Of a stretch of 64,000 nt of DNA, positions 11,260-18,764 are shown piece after piece. A program made the translations under genes and the position numbers. The notes beneath the pieces were generated by a model that ran no database searches, had not been told where the DNA came from, and saw nothing but the letters and a program-made list of their open reading frames with translations. Numbering within the stretch: position 1 is the stretch's first letter; the number at the start of each line of letters is the position of its first letter. The stretch covers positions 2,108,001-2,172,000 of the forward strand of contig NZ_BAAAYL010000001.1 in assembly GCF_039536205.1 (NCBI RefSeq). Direction: 5' to 3'. The DNA is from Streptomyces sannanensis. Its GTDB lineage: Bacteria > Actinomycetota > Actinomycetes > Streptomycetales > Streptomycetaceae.

Positions 11260-11563
11260 GGTGCTGCGACCGGAAAGGTTCACCGGCTCGCGCCGCTCCC
11301 CCAGCTACCTCCCCCAGCGGTGCCCCCAGGCACGGCACCTCTCCCCCATAGCCCTTCGGACACGAGAGGCACCCCCAGCGTTGTCGCATCGCGCGAGTAC
11401 GGCCGAGTACTAGCTGCGATCCTCCGCCGTGCGATGCACCGCACCTGGGGGCACCCCGGGGGCACCCCCAGCGGTAGCTGGGGGAAGTAGCTGGGGGAGG
11501 TAGCTGGCGGAGGTAGCTGGCGGAGCCGCGAGCTTCCCGGCCAACCTTTCCGGTCACAGCACC
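11260..11563. mobile_element. MITE-like non-autonomous element, about 304 bp
   Basis: Terminal inverted repeats of 21 bases (11260-11280 and 11543-11563) match with one mismatch and continue inward imperfectly. There is no transposase. The core 11341-11387 matches 63509-63555 at 41 of 47 positions, so it belongs to a dispersed family. The right end touches the stop codon of the small leftward gene at 11563. Together with the hairpin above, it accounts for the gene-free stretch 11091-11562. Confidence 0.65.
11474..11525 (+). repeat. Four tandem 13-bp units
   Basis: Units of the form GTAGCTGGGGGAR/GTAGCTGGCGGAG are repeated four times in a row inside the MITE-like element. The first two share GGGGGA and the last two share GGCGGA. 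Confidence 0.8.
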
Positions 11564-11748
11564 TAGCCGCGCGACACCGCCGCGGCGGGCGGGGACGGCT
11601 TGGGGCGGCGCGGCTCCCGCACCCCGGCGGGCGGCGGACCTCCGGGTCCGCTTCCGCCGCCGGAGGCCGAGCGGCGCCGGACGAGGAGGCGCAGGAGCAG
11701 GATCAGGGGCAGCAGGGGCACGGTCAGCAGAAGCCAGGGTTTCCTCAT
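11563..11748 (-). CDS. Small single-pass membrane protein (61 aa)
   Basis: It starts MRKPWLLLTVPLLPLILLLRLL, a single hydrophobic helix with a basic N terminus, followed by a Pro/Gly/Arg-rich tail. The ATG at 11748 has GGACGG nearby. Its TAG stop overlaps the last base of the MITE-like element by one base, so the original C terminus may have been changed by that insertion. It lies 43 bases after the GDT1-type gene in the same direction. Function is unknown. Confidence 0.5.
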   Translation of the reverse strand: MRKPWLLLTVPLLPLILLLRLLVRRRSASGGGSGPGGPPPAGVREPRRPKPSPPAAAVSRG

Positions 11749-11791
11749 GCCGTCCACGGTCCGCCCCCGCGCCGCCGGACACCAGGGCACG

Positions 11792-12373
11792 TCAGCCCGC
11801 GATCGCCTCGTACAGGCTGAATCCGGCCAGCGCCAGCATCACCACGGCCGCCACCTTGGTGATCAGCCGCAGCGGCACGTACTTCATCAGCGTCCGGCCG
11901 CCCAGGATGCCCAGTCCCGCGACCGACCACAGGGCGAGCACCGCACCGAGGCCGACCGACAGCGGGTCGTCGTAGCGGGCGGCCAGGTTGGCCGTCATGA
12001 TCTGCGTCAGATCACCGAACTCCGCGACCAGGATGAGCATGAAGCCCGCGCCCGAGACCTTCCAGAAGGACTGGTCGGCGGGCTGCTTGACCTCCTCGTC
12101 GTCGTCCCCCTTCTTCAGCAGCAGCATGGCCGCGCCCGCGAGGAAGAGCACCCCGACGATGGCCTGGAGCAGCCGGTGCGGCAGCAGGGTGAGCACGCTG
12201 CCCGCGGCGACGGCGAGCGTGACGTGGACGGCGAAGGCGGCGGCGACACCCGCGAAGACATAGGACGCGCGGTAACGGGTGCCGAGCATCAGCCCGGCCA
12301 GGGCGGTCTTGTCGGGCAGTTCGGCAAGGAAGACAACGCCGAAGGTGATCGCCATGACGGTGAAGCTGATCAC
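11792..12373 (-). CDS. TMEM165/GDT1-family manganese exporter
   Basis: A 193-residue membrane protein with the two inverted family signatures E-x-P-D-K-T (AELPDKT, residues 17-23) and E-x-G-D-x-T (AEFGDLTQ, from 118). These form the cation site. It has about six helices and an acidic central loop KKGDDDEEV. Bacterial members such as MneA/MntX-type proteins export Mn2+ and protect against excess metal. A yybP-ykoY riboswitch directly upstream (12468-12580) supports the manganese role. Confidence 0.92.
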   Translation of the reverse strand: MISFTVMAITFGVVFLAELPDKTALAGLMLGTRYRASYVFAGVAAAFAVHVTLAVAAGSVLTLLPHRLLQAIVGVLFLAGAAMLLLKKGDDDEEVKQPADQSFWKVSGAGFMLILVAEFGDLTQIMTANLAARYDDPLSVGLGAVLALWSVAGLGILGGRTLMKYVPLRLITKVAAVVMLALAGFSLYEAIAG

Positions 12374-12426
12374 GGGGTGGGTTCCTCAATCGGTCAGGCT
12401 GCCCGTACCGAGAGGCGGACCAGGAG

Positions 12427-12477
12427 AAAAAGGGGTCGCTTCGGCAGGGCAGCGTCAACAGGACACTGCTGCCGAAG
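12427..12477 (-). terminator. Riboswitch expression-platform terminator
   Basis: On the minus strand CTTCGGCAG (12477-12469) pairs with CTGCCGAAG (12447-12439), followed by CCCC and five Ts (12431-12427). The left arm reuses CCTTCGGC of the aptamer P1 stem. Ligand-bound P1 and the terminator are therefore mutually exclusive, which predicts a switch turned on by Mn2+. Confidence 0.8.
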
Positions 12478-12580
12478 GTCTCGCTGGCGGCCGTGAGAAC
12501 GTCCACCTCCGGGCGCCGGCCGGGGCAGGCCCAGCAGTATGTCGACGGTCCGGCGAAGAGCTACTCCCCTTCTGCACCAC
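12468..12580 (-). ncRNA. yybP-ykoY (Mn2+-sensing) riboswitch aptamer
   Basis: The minus strand reads AGAAGGGGAGTAGCTCTTCG, then CCGTCGACATACTGC, then AGCGAGACCTTCGGC. The GGGGAGUAG box (12569-12561), the GACAUAC element and the closing AGACCUU(C/U)G are the hallmark pieces of this class. P1 forms between GCAGAAGG and CCTTCGGC (7 of 8 pairs). It precedes a GDT1-type exporter, the standard target. The 5' part lies inside the 3' end of the upstream permease gene, and the TAG of the box is that gene's stop codon. Confidence 0.88.
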
Positions 12581-13373
12581 CCAGGGTACGGGACGGCTCG
12601 TCGCGGTGAAGCCGTCCCCGCGCCACCAACTCCACCACCACGGCGACCGCGATCGCCTGCACCGCCATTAGCGCGACCAGCACGAACAGCTGAACCGCCC
12701 CTGCCTGCAGCGGTGACGCCCCGCCCAGCAGCATGCCGACGAACGAGCCGGGAAGTGTGACGAGCCCCACAGTCCTGGTCTGGTCGAGCCCGGGCAGCAG
12801 CGCGTCGGAGGCCGCCGGCCCCGCGACCTCCAGCCTGGCCTCACGGTCGAGCAGCCCGATCGCCATCCCGGCCTCGACCTCGCCGCGCCGGGCCGCGAGC
12901 TCGTCGAGTGCGCGCCGCCCGCCGAGCACGGTCGCGGTGAGCGCGCCGCCGATGAGGATGCCGGTGACGGGGATCAGCGCGATGCCCTTGACCGGTACGA
13001 GGCCGGTGAGCAGCAGCGCGGCGACGACGGGCGCGACTCCCGCGCCGATCGGCAGGGCGACCCACCACCAGGTGCGGTTACGGGTGATACGGCGCCCCGC
13101 GGTGCGTACAGCGACCGCGTACATCAACACCAGGAAGCAGAACAGCAGTGGCAGGGACCGCACCACCCACCCGATGAGCGCGGAGACGGCGGCGAGCTGC
13201 ACGGCCGCGCGCACCCCCGCGATGACGATCTCGCGCGCCCGGCCGCGCCCGCGGTCGGGGGCGAGCCTGGCCCAGGCCGCGACGCCTGCCGCGGTGACGA
13301 GCAGAACGGCGAGTACGGCCCCGAGGGTGGCGTTGACGGGCAGCAGGGTGGATGCGGCGAGGCGGGCGGCCAT
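12561..13373 (-). CDS. FetB/UPF0014-family ABC transporter permease
   Basis: A 270-residue integral membrane protein of the FetB (YbbM) type, linked in E. coli to iron or metal export with an ATPase partner FetA. Hydrophobic helices are spread through the chain, with the family segment DQTRTVGLVTLPGSFVGMLLGGASP near residue 210. No ATPase gene is adjacent. ATG at 13373 fits the family length. A longer frame to 13433 exists but starts with unconvincing sequence. Its final codons GAA-GGG-GAG-TAG coincide with the conserved box of the riboswitch that follows. Confidence 0.85.
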   Translation of the reverse strand: MAARLAASTLLPVNATLGAVLAVLLVTAAGVAAWARLAPDRGRGRAREIVIAGVRAAVQLAAVSALIGWVVRSLPLLFCFLVLMYAVAVRTAGRRITRNRTWWWVALPIGAGVAPVVAALLLTGLVPVKGIALIPVTGILIGGALTATVLGGRRALDELAARRGEVEAGMAIGLLDREARLEVAGPAASDALLPGLDQTRTVGLVTLPGSFVGMLLGGASPLQAGAVQLFVLVALMAVQAIAVAVVVELVARGRLHRDEPSRTLGGAEGE

Positions 13374-13553
13374 GCGCCCAACCGTACGGGCCCACACATC
13401 TTCTGCCGGGATGTCGGACCTGCTCCGACACACCTTGATATGACGTGCTCATGTCGCCAGCCTGTTACCTGGCACCCACCCCGAAGCAACCTGGCGCCGC
13501 CAGGCTGGTCCGGCCCGAACGGCCAAGGTCCCCCCATCACAAGGGAGTTCCGC

Positions 13554-14207
13554 ATGTCTCGCATCTACGCGCGTCGAATAGCCCGTCTGTCCGCAGTCGC
13601 CGCCTCCGCCGTACTCGCCGTCGCGGCGAGCCTGCTGACCGCCCCCGCCGCCCAGGCGGCCCCGCCCACCCCGGTGGACGCCGCCACCGCCCGCTCCTAC
13701 CTCGCCGCGCTGACCGTGAAGGCCGAGGGCTCCACGACCGGTTACAGCCGCGACCTCTTCCCGCACTGGAGCACCCAGTCCGGCACCTGCAACACCCGCG
13801 AGGTGGTCCTCAAGCGCGACGGCGTCAATGTCGTCCAGGACACCAACTGCGCGGCGGTCAGCGGCAGCTGGTACTCCGAGTACGACGGCGCCACCTGGTC
13901 CGCCGCCTCCGACGTCGACATCGACCACGTCGTCCCGCTCGCCGAGTCCTGGCGTTCCGGCGCGAACGGCTGGACCACCTCAAAGCGCCAGCAGTTCGCC
14001 AACGACCTGACCCGCCCGCAGCTCATCGCCGTCACCGACAACGTCAACCAGGCCAAGGGCGACCTCGACCCGGCGAAGTGGATGCCGCCGCGCACCGCCT
14101 ACCGCTGCACGTACGCCCGCATGTGGGTCCATGTGAAGCACTACTGGGGCCTGTCCGTCGACACCGCCGAGAAGTCCGCGCTCCAGTCCGTCCTCAACGG
14201 CTGCTGA
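13554..14207 (+). CDS. Secreted HNH (GmrSD/DUF1524-like) endonuclease
   Basis: A 217-residue exported nuclease. The signal peptide covers residues 1-37 and ends PAAQA-APP. The catalytic segment DVDIDHVVPLAESWRSG (near 118-135) supplies the His, followed by RQQFANDLTRPQLIAVTDNVNQAKGD, which has the Asn and Lys typical of HNH folds. Two Cys pairs probably form disulfides. The ATG at 13554 has AAGGGAG upstream. Such proteins are common extracellular nucleases in Streptomyces. The 180-base leader (13374-13553) contains a CCTGGC/GCCAGG hairpin but no known riboswitch that I recognise. Confidence 0.9.
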   Translation: MSRIYARRIARLSAVAASAVLAVAASLLTAPAAQAAPPTPVDAATARSYLAALTVKAEGSTTGYSRDLFPHWSTQSGTCNTREVVLKRDGVNVVQDTNCAAVSGSWYSEYDGATWSAASDVDIDHVVPLAESWRSGANGWTTSKRQQFANDLTRPQLIAVTDNVNQAKGDLDPAKWMPPRTAYRCTYARMWVHVKHYWGLSVDTAEKSALQSVLNGC

Positions 14208-14294
14208 GCCGGGCGGCTTTCAGAACCTCCCCGCTCTCCCCCGTCTTTCCTTACCGTGTCGCCCGATGCGGGCCGGGCGACGGAGGAGGGCACC

Positions 14295-14890
14295 ATGGCA
14301 GCCGGACCGCGGCTCGGACCACTGCTGCGGTACGTCGACCGGGAGTCCGGCTCGTCCGCGACCGTCCGGGTCGAGGCCGACCGTCCCTGCACGGCCGAAG
14401 TCCGCTGCGCGGGCGGCGCGGTGCGTACGTTCCAGATCGAAGGACACCACCATGCGCTGATGCCGGTCACCGGCCTGACCCCCGGCTCCGAGACGCCGCA
14501 CGAGGTACTGCTGGACGGCCGTCACCGGCGGCGGTGTTCGTGCTGTCGGGCGATGTGCACCACGCGTACATCGCGGAGCCGATGTGGGCCGAAGGCGCCC
14601 CGGACGCGCGCGTCCTTCAGCTGACCTACTCACCCGTGCACAACGACATCCCCGCCCCGATCCGGCTCGCGTTCCGTTTCGGCTGGAGCCGGGCGGGGCG
14701 GCGGCCGGGCCGCGCGTTCACCCGGCACGGGCGGACCGGCCGGCCGCCGGTGGGGATACGCGGGAGGGGCGGGCCGTGGTTCGGCAACCACGTGATGACC
14801 CTGACGCCGCGCGGGCGGTCGGCCCGGCTGCGGCTCGACCGAGCGAAGAAGCGCGGGCCGGTGACCGTCCTGGATCACGAGACGGATTAA
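14295..14890 (+). pseudogene. PhoD-like alkaline phosphatase, internally deleted
   Basis: The start MAAGPRLGPLLRYVDRESGS and the next 70 residues match the N-terminal domain of PhoD-type metallophosphatases. Near 14520 the reading jumps to another frame with VFVLSGDVHHAYIAEP, the C-terminal metal site of the same family, ending at TVLDHETD. The intervening core of some 300 or more residues is missing. One internal deletion with loss of frame explains both parts. Confidence 0.75.
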
Positions 14891-14925
14891 TGTTGAACTT
14901 GCAACAACAAGTGAGGGTACCCTAA
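14884..14925 (+). promoter_or_regulatory. Probable promoter/operator of the DoxX gene
   Basis: An AT-richer stretch holds TTGAAC and TTGCAA boxes, with TAACCT 18 bases after TTGCAA. The imperfect inverted pair ACTTG-CAACAA-CAAGT overlaps the boxes and could bind a regulator. The start codon follows at 14973. Confidence 0.35.
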
Positions 14926-14972
14926 CCTGGGGCTCCGTCCGCCCGTCCCCGTACCGAAGGAGCCCCCGGCCC

Positions 14973-15434
14973 ATGCCCACCCTGACCGAGCGCATAGAGA
15001 CCGCGCAGCCGTACGCCCTCACCCTCTTCCGCATCGTCACCGGACTGCTCTTCGCCTGCCACGGCGCCGCCTCGCTGTTCGGCGTGCTCGGCGGCGCGAT
15101 GGGCGGCGGCACCGTCCCCACGGGCGCCTGGCCCGGCTGGTACGCGGCCGTGATCCAGCTCGTCTGCGGCGCCCTGGTCCTGGCCGGCCTGTTCACGCGC
15201 GCCGCCGCGTTCCTCGCCTCCGGCTCCATGGCGTATGCCTACTTCTCCGTGCACCAGCCCGAGGCCCTGTGGCCGCTGCAGAACGGCGGCGAGTCCTCCG
15301 CGATGTACTGCTGGGCCTTCCTGCTGCTGGTCTTCACCGGCCCGGGCGCCCTGGCCGTCGATCAGCTGCTGGGCGGCCGCCGCTCAAGCGGTCCCGCCGT
15401 GAAGACCGACACCCCCGAGGCCGTCGGCGTCTGA
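14973..15434 (+). CDS. DoxX-family membrane protein
   Basis: A 153-residue protein with four hydrophobic helices. Family marks are ALTLFRIVTGLLFACHGAASLFG near the start and GALVLAGLFTRAAAFLASGSMAYAYF in the middle. DoxX-like proteins sit in the membrane and have been tied to redox and oxidative stress responses. The specific role here is unknown. The C-terminal 25 residues are hydrophilic. The ATG at 14973 has GAAGGAG before it. Confidence 0.88.
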   Translation: MPTLTERIETAQPYALTLFRIVTGLLFACHGAASLFGVLGGAMGGGTVPTGAWPGWYAAVIQLVCGALVLAGLFTRAAAFLASGSMAYAYFSVHQPEALWPLQNGGESSAMYCWAFLLLVFTGPGALAVDQLLGGRRSSGPAVKTDTPEAVGV

Positions 15435-15490
15435 CGGTCCGAAGAAAACCGACAGTCCGGAGAATCGACGGTCCGGAGAAACTGACAGTG
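15432..15490 (+). repeat. Three imperfect 18-20 bp tandem units
   Basis: Successive copies resembling GACGGTCCGGAGAAA (first GACGGTCCGAAGAAAACC, then GACAGTCCGGAGAATC, then GACGGTCCGGAGAAACT) follow directly on the DoxX stop codon. Confidence 0.6.
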
Positions 15491-15494
15491 AACC

Positions 15495-15540
15495 AAAAGG
15501 CGCGTCCGTGGGGCGATACGCATTCCCGGGCGCGCCTTTT
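15495..15540 (+). terminator. Terminator after DoxX
   Basis: AAAAGGCGCG (15495-15504) pairs exactly with CGCGCCTTTT (15531-15540), giving a hairpin with a short T run. It could act in both directions. The region to 15693 holds no other feature apart from an AT-richer promoter-like stretch. Confidence 0.75.
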
Positions 15541-15693
15541 GCCATTCCCCATTCGAACGAAAGTGATGTTTACGACATCATCCGCACCTAGGCGGTCTTT
15601 GAGGAAAACACAGGCGTACGCTGTATAGCCGTCATGCCGCCCCTGCCGCTCCCCCGCGACGTCGCGGCGCGGTCACGTATACGGGGAGTATCG

Positions 15694-16305
15694 GTGCTGG
15701 AGAGTGTGGAGGCCTTGACCGGCAGCCCATGGATCTACGCCGTCGTGGCGGTCTCGATCGTCCTCGATGTGTTCCTGCCCGTCATGCCGAGCGGAGTCCT
15801 GGTCATCACGGCCGCCACCGCGGCCGCCGCGGGCTCGGCCACCGTCCCCCACCGGGTCCCCGACATCCTGGCGCTGACGCTGTGCGCCGCCACCGCCTCC
15901 GTATTCGGCGACATGGTCGCGTACCGGCTGGCCCGGCGCGGCGGCGAACGCCTGGACCGGGCCATCGCCCGCTCCCGCCGGCTCACCACCGCTCAGCAGC
16001 GCCTCGGCACCGCCCTCAGCCGGGGCGGCGGCATCCTCGTCGTCATAGCCCGCTTCGCCCCGGCCGGCCGCTCGGTCGTCTCACTGGGCGCGGGCGCGGC
16101 CCAGCGCAAGGTGAAGGAATTCCTGCCCTGGTCGGCCCTGGCGGGCGTGGCCTGGGCCGGTTACAGCGTGGGGCTCGGCTACTTCGGCGGCCAGTGGCTC
16201 GGCACGACCTGGCTGGGCACGGCACTCTCGGTGCTCGCCCTCTTCGCGGCCGGCTCGCTCGCGGCATACGTCATGCGCCGGCCCGAGCCCGCTCCGGCTG
16301 CCTGA
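15694..16305 (+). CDS. DedA-family membrane protein
   Basis: A 203-residue DedA/VTT-type protein. The FLPVMPSGVLVITAA motif in helix 1 and RFAPAGRSVVSLGAG (the F-x-R-x-x-P-x-x-R family motif) are clear. Two re-entrant regions and about four membrane helices follow. DedA proteins are implicated in recycling lipid carriers and in membrane potential. I chose GTG at 15694 because GGGGAGTA precedes it and the protein then starts MLESVEALTGSP. The C terminus overlaps the convergent DUF2277 gene by 35 bases. Confidence 0.85.
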   Translation: MLESVEALTGSPWIYAVVAVSIVLDVFLPVMPSGVLVITAATAAAAGSATVPHRVPDILALTLCAATASVFGDMVAYRLARRGGERLDRAIARSRRLTTAQQRLGTALSRGGGILVVIARFAPAGRSVVSLGAGAAQRKVKEFLPWSALAGVAWAGYSVGLGYFGGQWLGTTWLGTALSVLALFAAGSLAAYVMRRPEPAPAA

Positions 16306-16519
16306 CCGGCACCCCGCGGATCTCCAGACCCTCCAGCAGCTTCCTGGTCGCCTCGGCCACTTCGTCCACCGCCCGGTCGAACACCTCCTGGTTGTGCGCG
16401 GCGGGCGCGCGGAAGCCGGACACCTTCCGCACGTACTGCAGTGCGGCTGCTCTGATGTCGTCGTCGGTGGCCTCCTCGGGGAGGACGGGCGGGCGAAGCG
16501 TCTTGATGCTGCGGCACAT
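16271..16519 (-). CDS. DUF2277 family protein
   Basis: An 82-residue protein starting MCRSIKTLRPP, with ATDDDIRAAALQYVRKVSGFRAPAAHNQEVFDRAVDEVAEATRKLL. This is the recognisable DUF2277 pattern at normal length. The function of the family is unknown. Its 3' end overlaps the DedA gene. The 5' end is 48 bases from the divergent methyltransferase, so the two probably share a promoter region. Confidence 0.85.
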   Translation of the reverse strand: MCRSIKTLRPPVLPEEATDDDIRAAALQYVRKVSGFRAPAAHNQEVFDRAVDEVAEATRKLLEGLEIRGVPVRQPERARAGA

Positions 16520-16567
16520 GCGTCCAGTGTGCCGCCCGGATCGTTCGGCGCCCATATCGTCGGCACC

Positions 16568-17236
16568 ATGCACGAGGAGCACGACGAGCACCTGGCCGAC
16601 GCACAGCGCGCCCACTGGCAGGAGGCGTACGCCGCCCACCCCGGCATGTACGGCGACTCCCCCTCCGAACCGGCCGTCCACGCCGCCCACACCTTCCGCG
16701 CGGCCGGCGCGACGGAGGTCCTGGAACTCGGCGCGGGCCACGGCCGAGACGCCCTGTACTTCGCCCGCCGCGGCTTCCGCGTCCACGCCACCGACTTCAG
16801 CGAGACCGCCCTGGAACAGCTCCGCGCCGACGCCGAACGCGCGGGCCTCGCCGGCTCCGTACGCACCACCGTGCACGACGTACGCGATCCGCTGCCCCTG
16901 CCGGACCACTCCGTGGACGCCGTCTTCGCCCACATGCTGCTCTGCATGGCCCTGTCCACCAAGGAGATCCACGCTCTGACCGACGAGGTCCGCCGCGTCC
17001 TGCGGCCCGGCGGCACCTTCGTCTACACCGTCCGCCACACCGGCGACGCCCACTACCACGAGGGCATCGCGCACGGTGACGGCATCTTCGAGCACGGCGG
17101 CTTCGCGGTCCACTTCTTCGACCGCGGACTCGTCGACGCACTGGCCCGGGGATGGGACCTGGCCGGGATCCACGCCTTCGAGGAGGGCGAACTCCCCCGC
17201 CGCCTCTGGCGCATCACCCAGACGGCGCCACGCTGA
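16568..17236 (+). CDS. Class I SAM-dependent methyltransferase
   Basis: A 222-residue Rossmann methyltransferase. Motif I is VLELGAGHGRDALYFARRG (residues about 54-72), motif II has VHATDFSE, and the post-II region includes VHDVRDPLPLPDHSVDAVFAH. RRVLRPGGTFVYTVRHT is motif III. The target is unknown; similarity to tellurite/thiopurine-type methyltransferases is a guess from the GHGRDALYFA form. The ATG at 16568 gives the natural N terminus MHEEHDEHL. Confidence 0.85.
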   Translation: MHEEHDEHLADAQRAHWQEAYAAHPGMYGDSPSEPAVHAAHTFRAAGATEVLELGAGHGRDALYFARRGFRVHATDFSETALEQLRADAERAGLAGSVRTTVHDVRDPLPLPDHSVDAVFAHMLLCMALSTKEIHALTDEVRRVLRPGGTFVYTVRHTGDAHYHEGIAHGDGIFEHGGFAVHFFDRGLVDALARGWDLAGIHAFEEGELPRRLWRITQTAPR

Positions 17237-17254
17237 CGTCCCCGGCCGGTCCGG

Positions 17255-18619
17255 TCAGGCCCCTTGTTCGAGCCTGCGGCCGGTGACCCGCGCCCAGTCG
17301 TCCGGACCCCCGTCGAGGACCGCGAGACCGCGGTGCCCGGCACGCTGCAGAATGCTGGCGCCGATCGTGGCACGCTCCCCGCGGGCACAGTGGACGACGG
17401 CGTGCGCGGGCACCTCGCAGGTGCGCAGGGGAAGCGCGCCGAGCTCGATGTGGGCCGCGCCCGGGATGTGCCCGGCGGTGTACTCGTCCCGCTGCCGGAC
17501 GTCGACGACCGGCCTGTCGGCGATCCGGTCCGCGCTGATCAGTTCGAGGGTCCGGCGCTGCCCGCCGTCGGCCGTCCAGGCGTCCATACCGCCGTCGAGA
17601 TGCCCGGCCAGCCGTTCGTACCCGATCTTCAGCGCCTGCCAGACGATCTCGGCCAGATCCTGACCGGCACCCGTCACGAAGACGATCGGGGTGTCGTCCG
17701 GCAGCAGCCAGCCCAGCCAGGTCGCGAACCGACTGCCCAGTGGGATGAACACGGCACCCGGAATGTGCCCAGCGGCGAACTCGTCCCTCGGGCGTACGTC
17801 GACGACCTCCGCGCCCCGGCCCAGCAGGGTGTGCACAGCGGCCGTGGTCAGCGGGGCGAGTACGGGATCGGAGTCCAGGACGGCCGGCCCGCGCCGGTTG
17901 CGCTCGGCCAGCCGCGCGAAGTACGCCGGGTACGAACCGAGCCCGCCGAGCAGCTTCCGTACGAACGTGTCCTCGTCCGGCGCGGTCAGCAGCGTGTTCG
18001 TCTCCTTCTGCGCGCCGATGGTGGAGGTGCGCTCCGCACCGGGCGGGGCGGCGCAGAAGGAACCGGCGCCATGAGTGGGCCAGACGGCCGTCTCCTCCGG
18101 GAACTCGGCCAGTCTCCGCAGCGAACGGTACTGGGCACGGGCGAGCTCCTCGGCCCGTTCGGCGCCGAGCAGGTCGGTACGGGCCACCGAACCGACGATC
18201 AGCGAGCCGCCGGTGAACAGCCCCAGCTCACATGTGCCGTCCAGCAGCAGAAAGGCGACGTGCTCATCGGTGTGCCCCGGGGTGGCCAGCGTCCGCAGGG
18301 TCAGCCCACCGAGGTCCACCTCGTCTCCGTCGCCCAGCGGAGTGTGCGGATACACCCGCCGCCCGGCCGCCGACGCCAGCAGGACGGCGCCTTCGTCGGC
18401 GGCGAGCTGCAACGCCCCGGTGAGGAAGTCCGCGTGCAGATGCGTGTCGGCGACGTACGCGACGGCCAGCCGCCGCCGCGCGGCCTCCCGCCGCAGCCCC
18501 CGCAGATCCCGGGTCGGATCCACGGCCAGGGCGCGCCCGTCTCCGAGGTCGACGAGGTAGGCGCTGTTGCCGAGCCCCTTGTCGACCAGTGGGATCAGGT
18601 GATCGTCCGTGAACCCCAT
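17255..18619 (-). CDS. CstB-like metallo-beta-lactamase/double-rhodanese persulfide dioxygenase
   Basis: A 454-residue fusion. Residues 1-245 form a metallo-beta-lactamase fold of the persulfide dioxygenase type: THLHADFLTG near 58-67, TPGHTDEHVAFLL, GLFTGGSLIVGSVARTDLLG, PTHGAGSFC. Two rhodanese domains follow. The first (about 265-350) has FVTGAGQD where the active-site Cys loop should be, so it lacks the Cys. The second (about 365-445) has VVHCARGERA with the Cys. CstB of Staphylococcus oxidises persulfides to thiosulfate, and a sulfide-detoxifying role is likely. The ATG at 18619 has GGAGG upstream. Confidence 0.88.
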   Translation of the reverse strand: MGFTDDHLIPLVDKGLGNSAYLVDLGDGRALAVDPTRDLRGLRREAARRRLAVAYVADTHLHADFLTGALQLAADEGAVLLASAAGRRVYPHTPLGDGDEVDLGGLTLRTLATPGHTDEHVAFLLLDGTCELGLFTGGSLIVGSVARTDLLGAERAEELARAQYRSLRRLAEFPEETAVWPTHGAGSFCAAPPGAERTSTIGAQKETNTLLTAPDEDTFVRKLLGGLGSYPAYFARLAERNRRGPAVLDSDPVLAPLTTAAVHTLLGRGAEVVDVRPRDEFAAGHIPGAVFIPLGSRFATWLGWLLPDDTPIVFVTGAGQDLAEIVWQALKIGYERLAGHLDGGMDAWTADGGQRRTLELISADRIADRPVVDVRQRDEYTAGHIPGAAHIELGALPLRTCEVPAHAVVHCARGERATIGASILQRAGHRGLAVLDGGPDDWARVTGRRLEQGA

Positions 18620-18764
18620 GAGGCCCTCCACCTGCCACGCTACGCGCCGGAGGGTCCTGCCGCGCGGTGTGCGGACGGGGCCCTCGCGGTGCCCTTTCGC
18701 GCTTCTGTACCCCGCGGCGCCCGGCCGCCCGGCACATGCCGCACCACGGAACGGGCGCACGCCA

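Noticed and set aside
13440..13553. Possible known riboswitch before the HNH nuclease
   Set aside because: CCTGGC/GCCAGG hairpins occur, but no conserved core of a class I know, including c-di-AMP and cobalamin types, was found.
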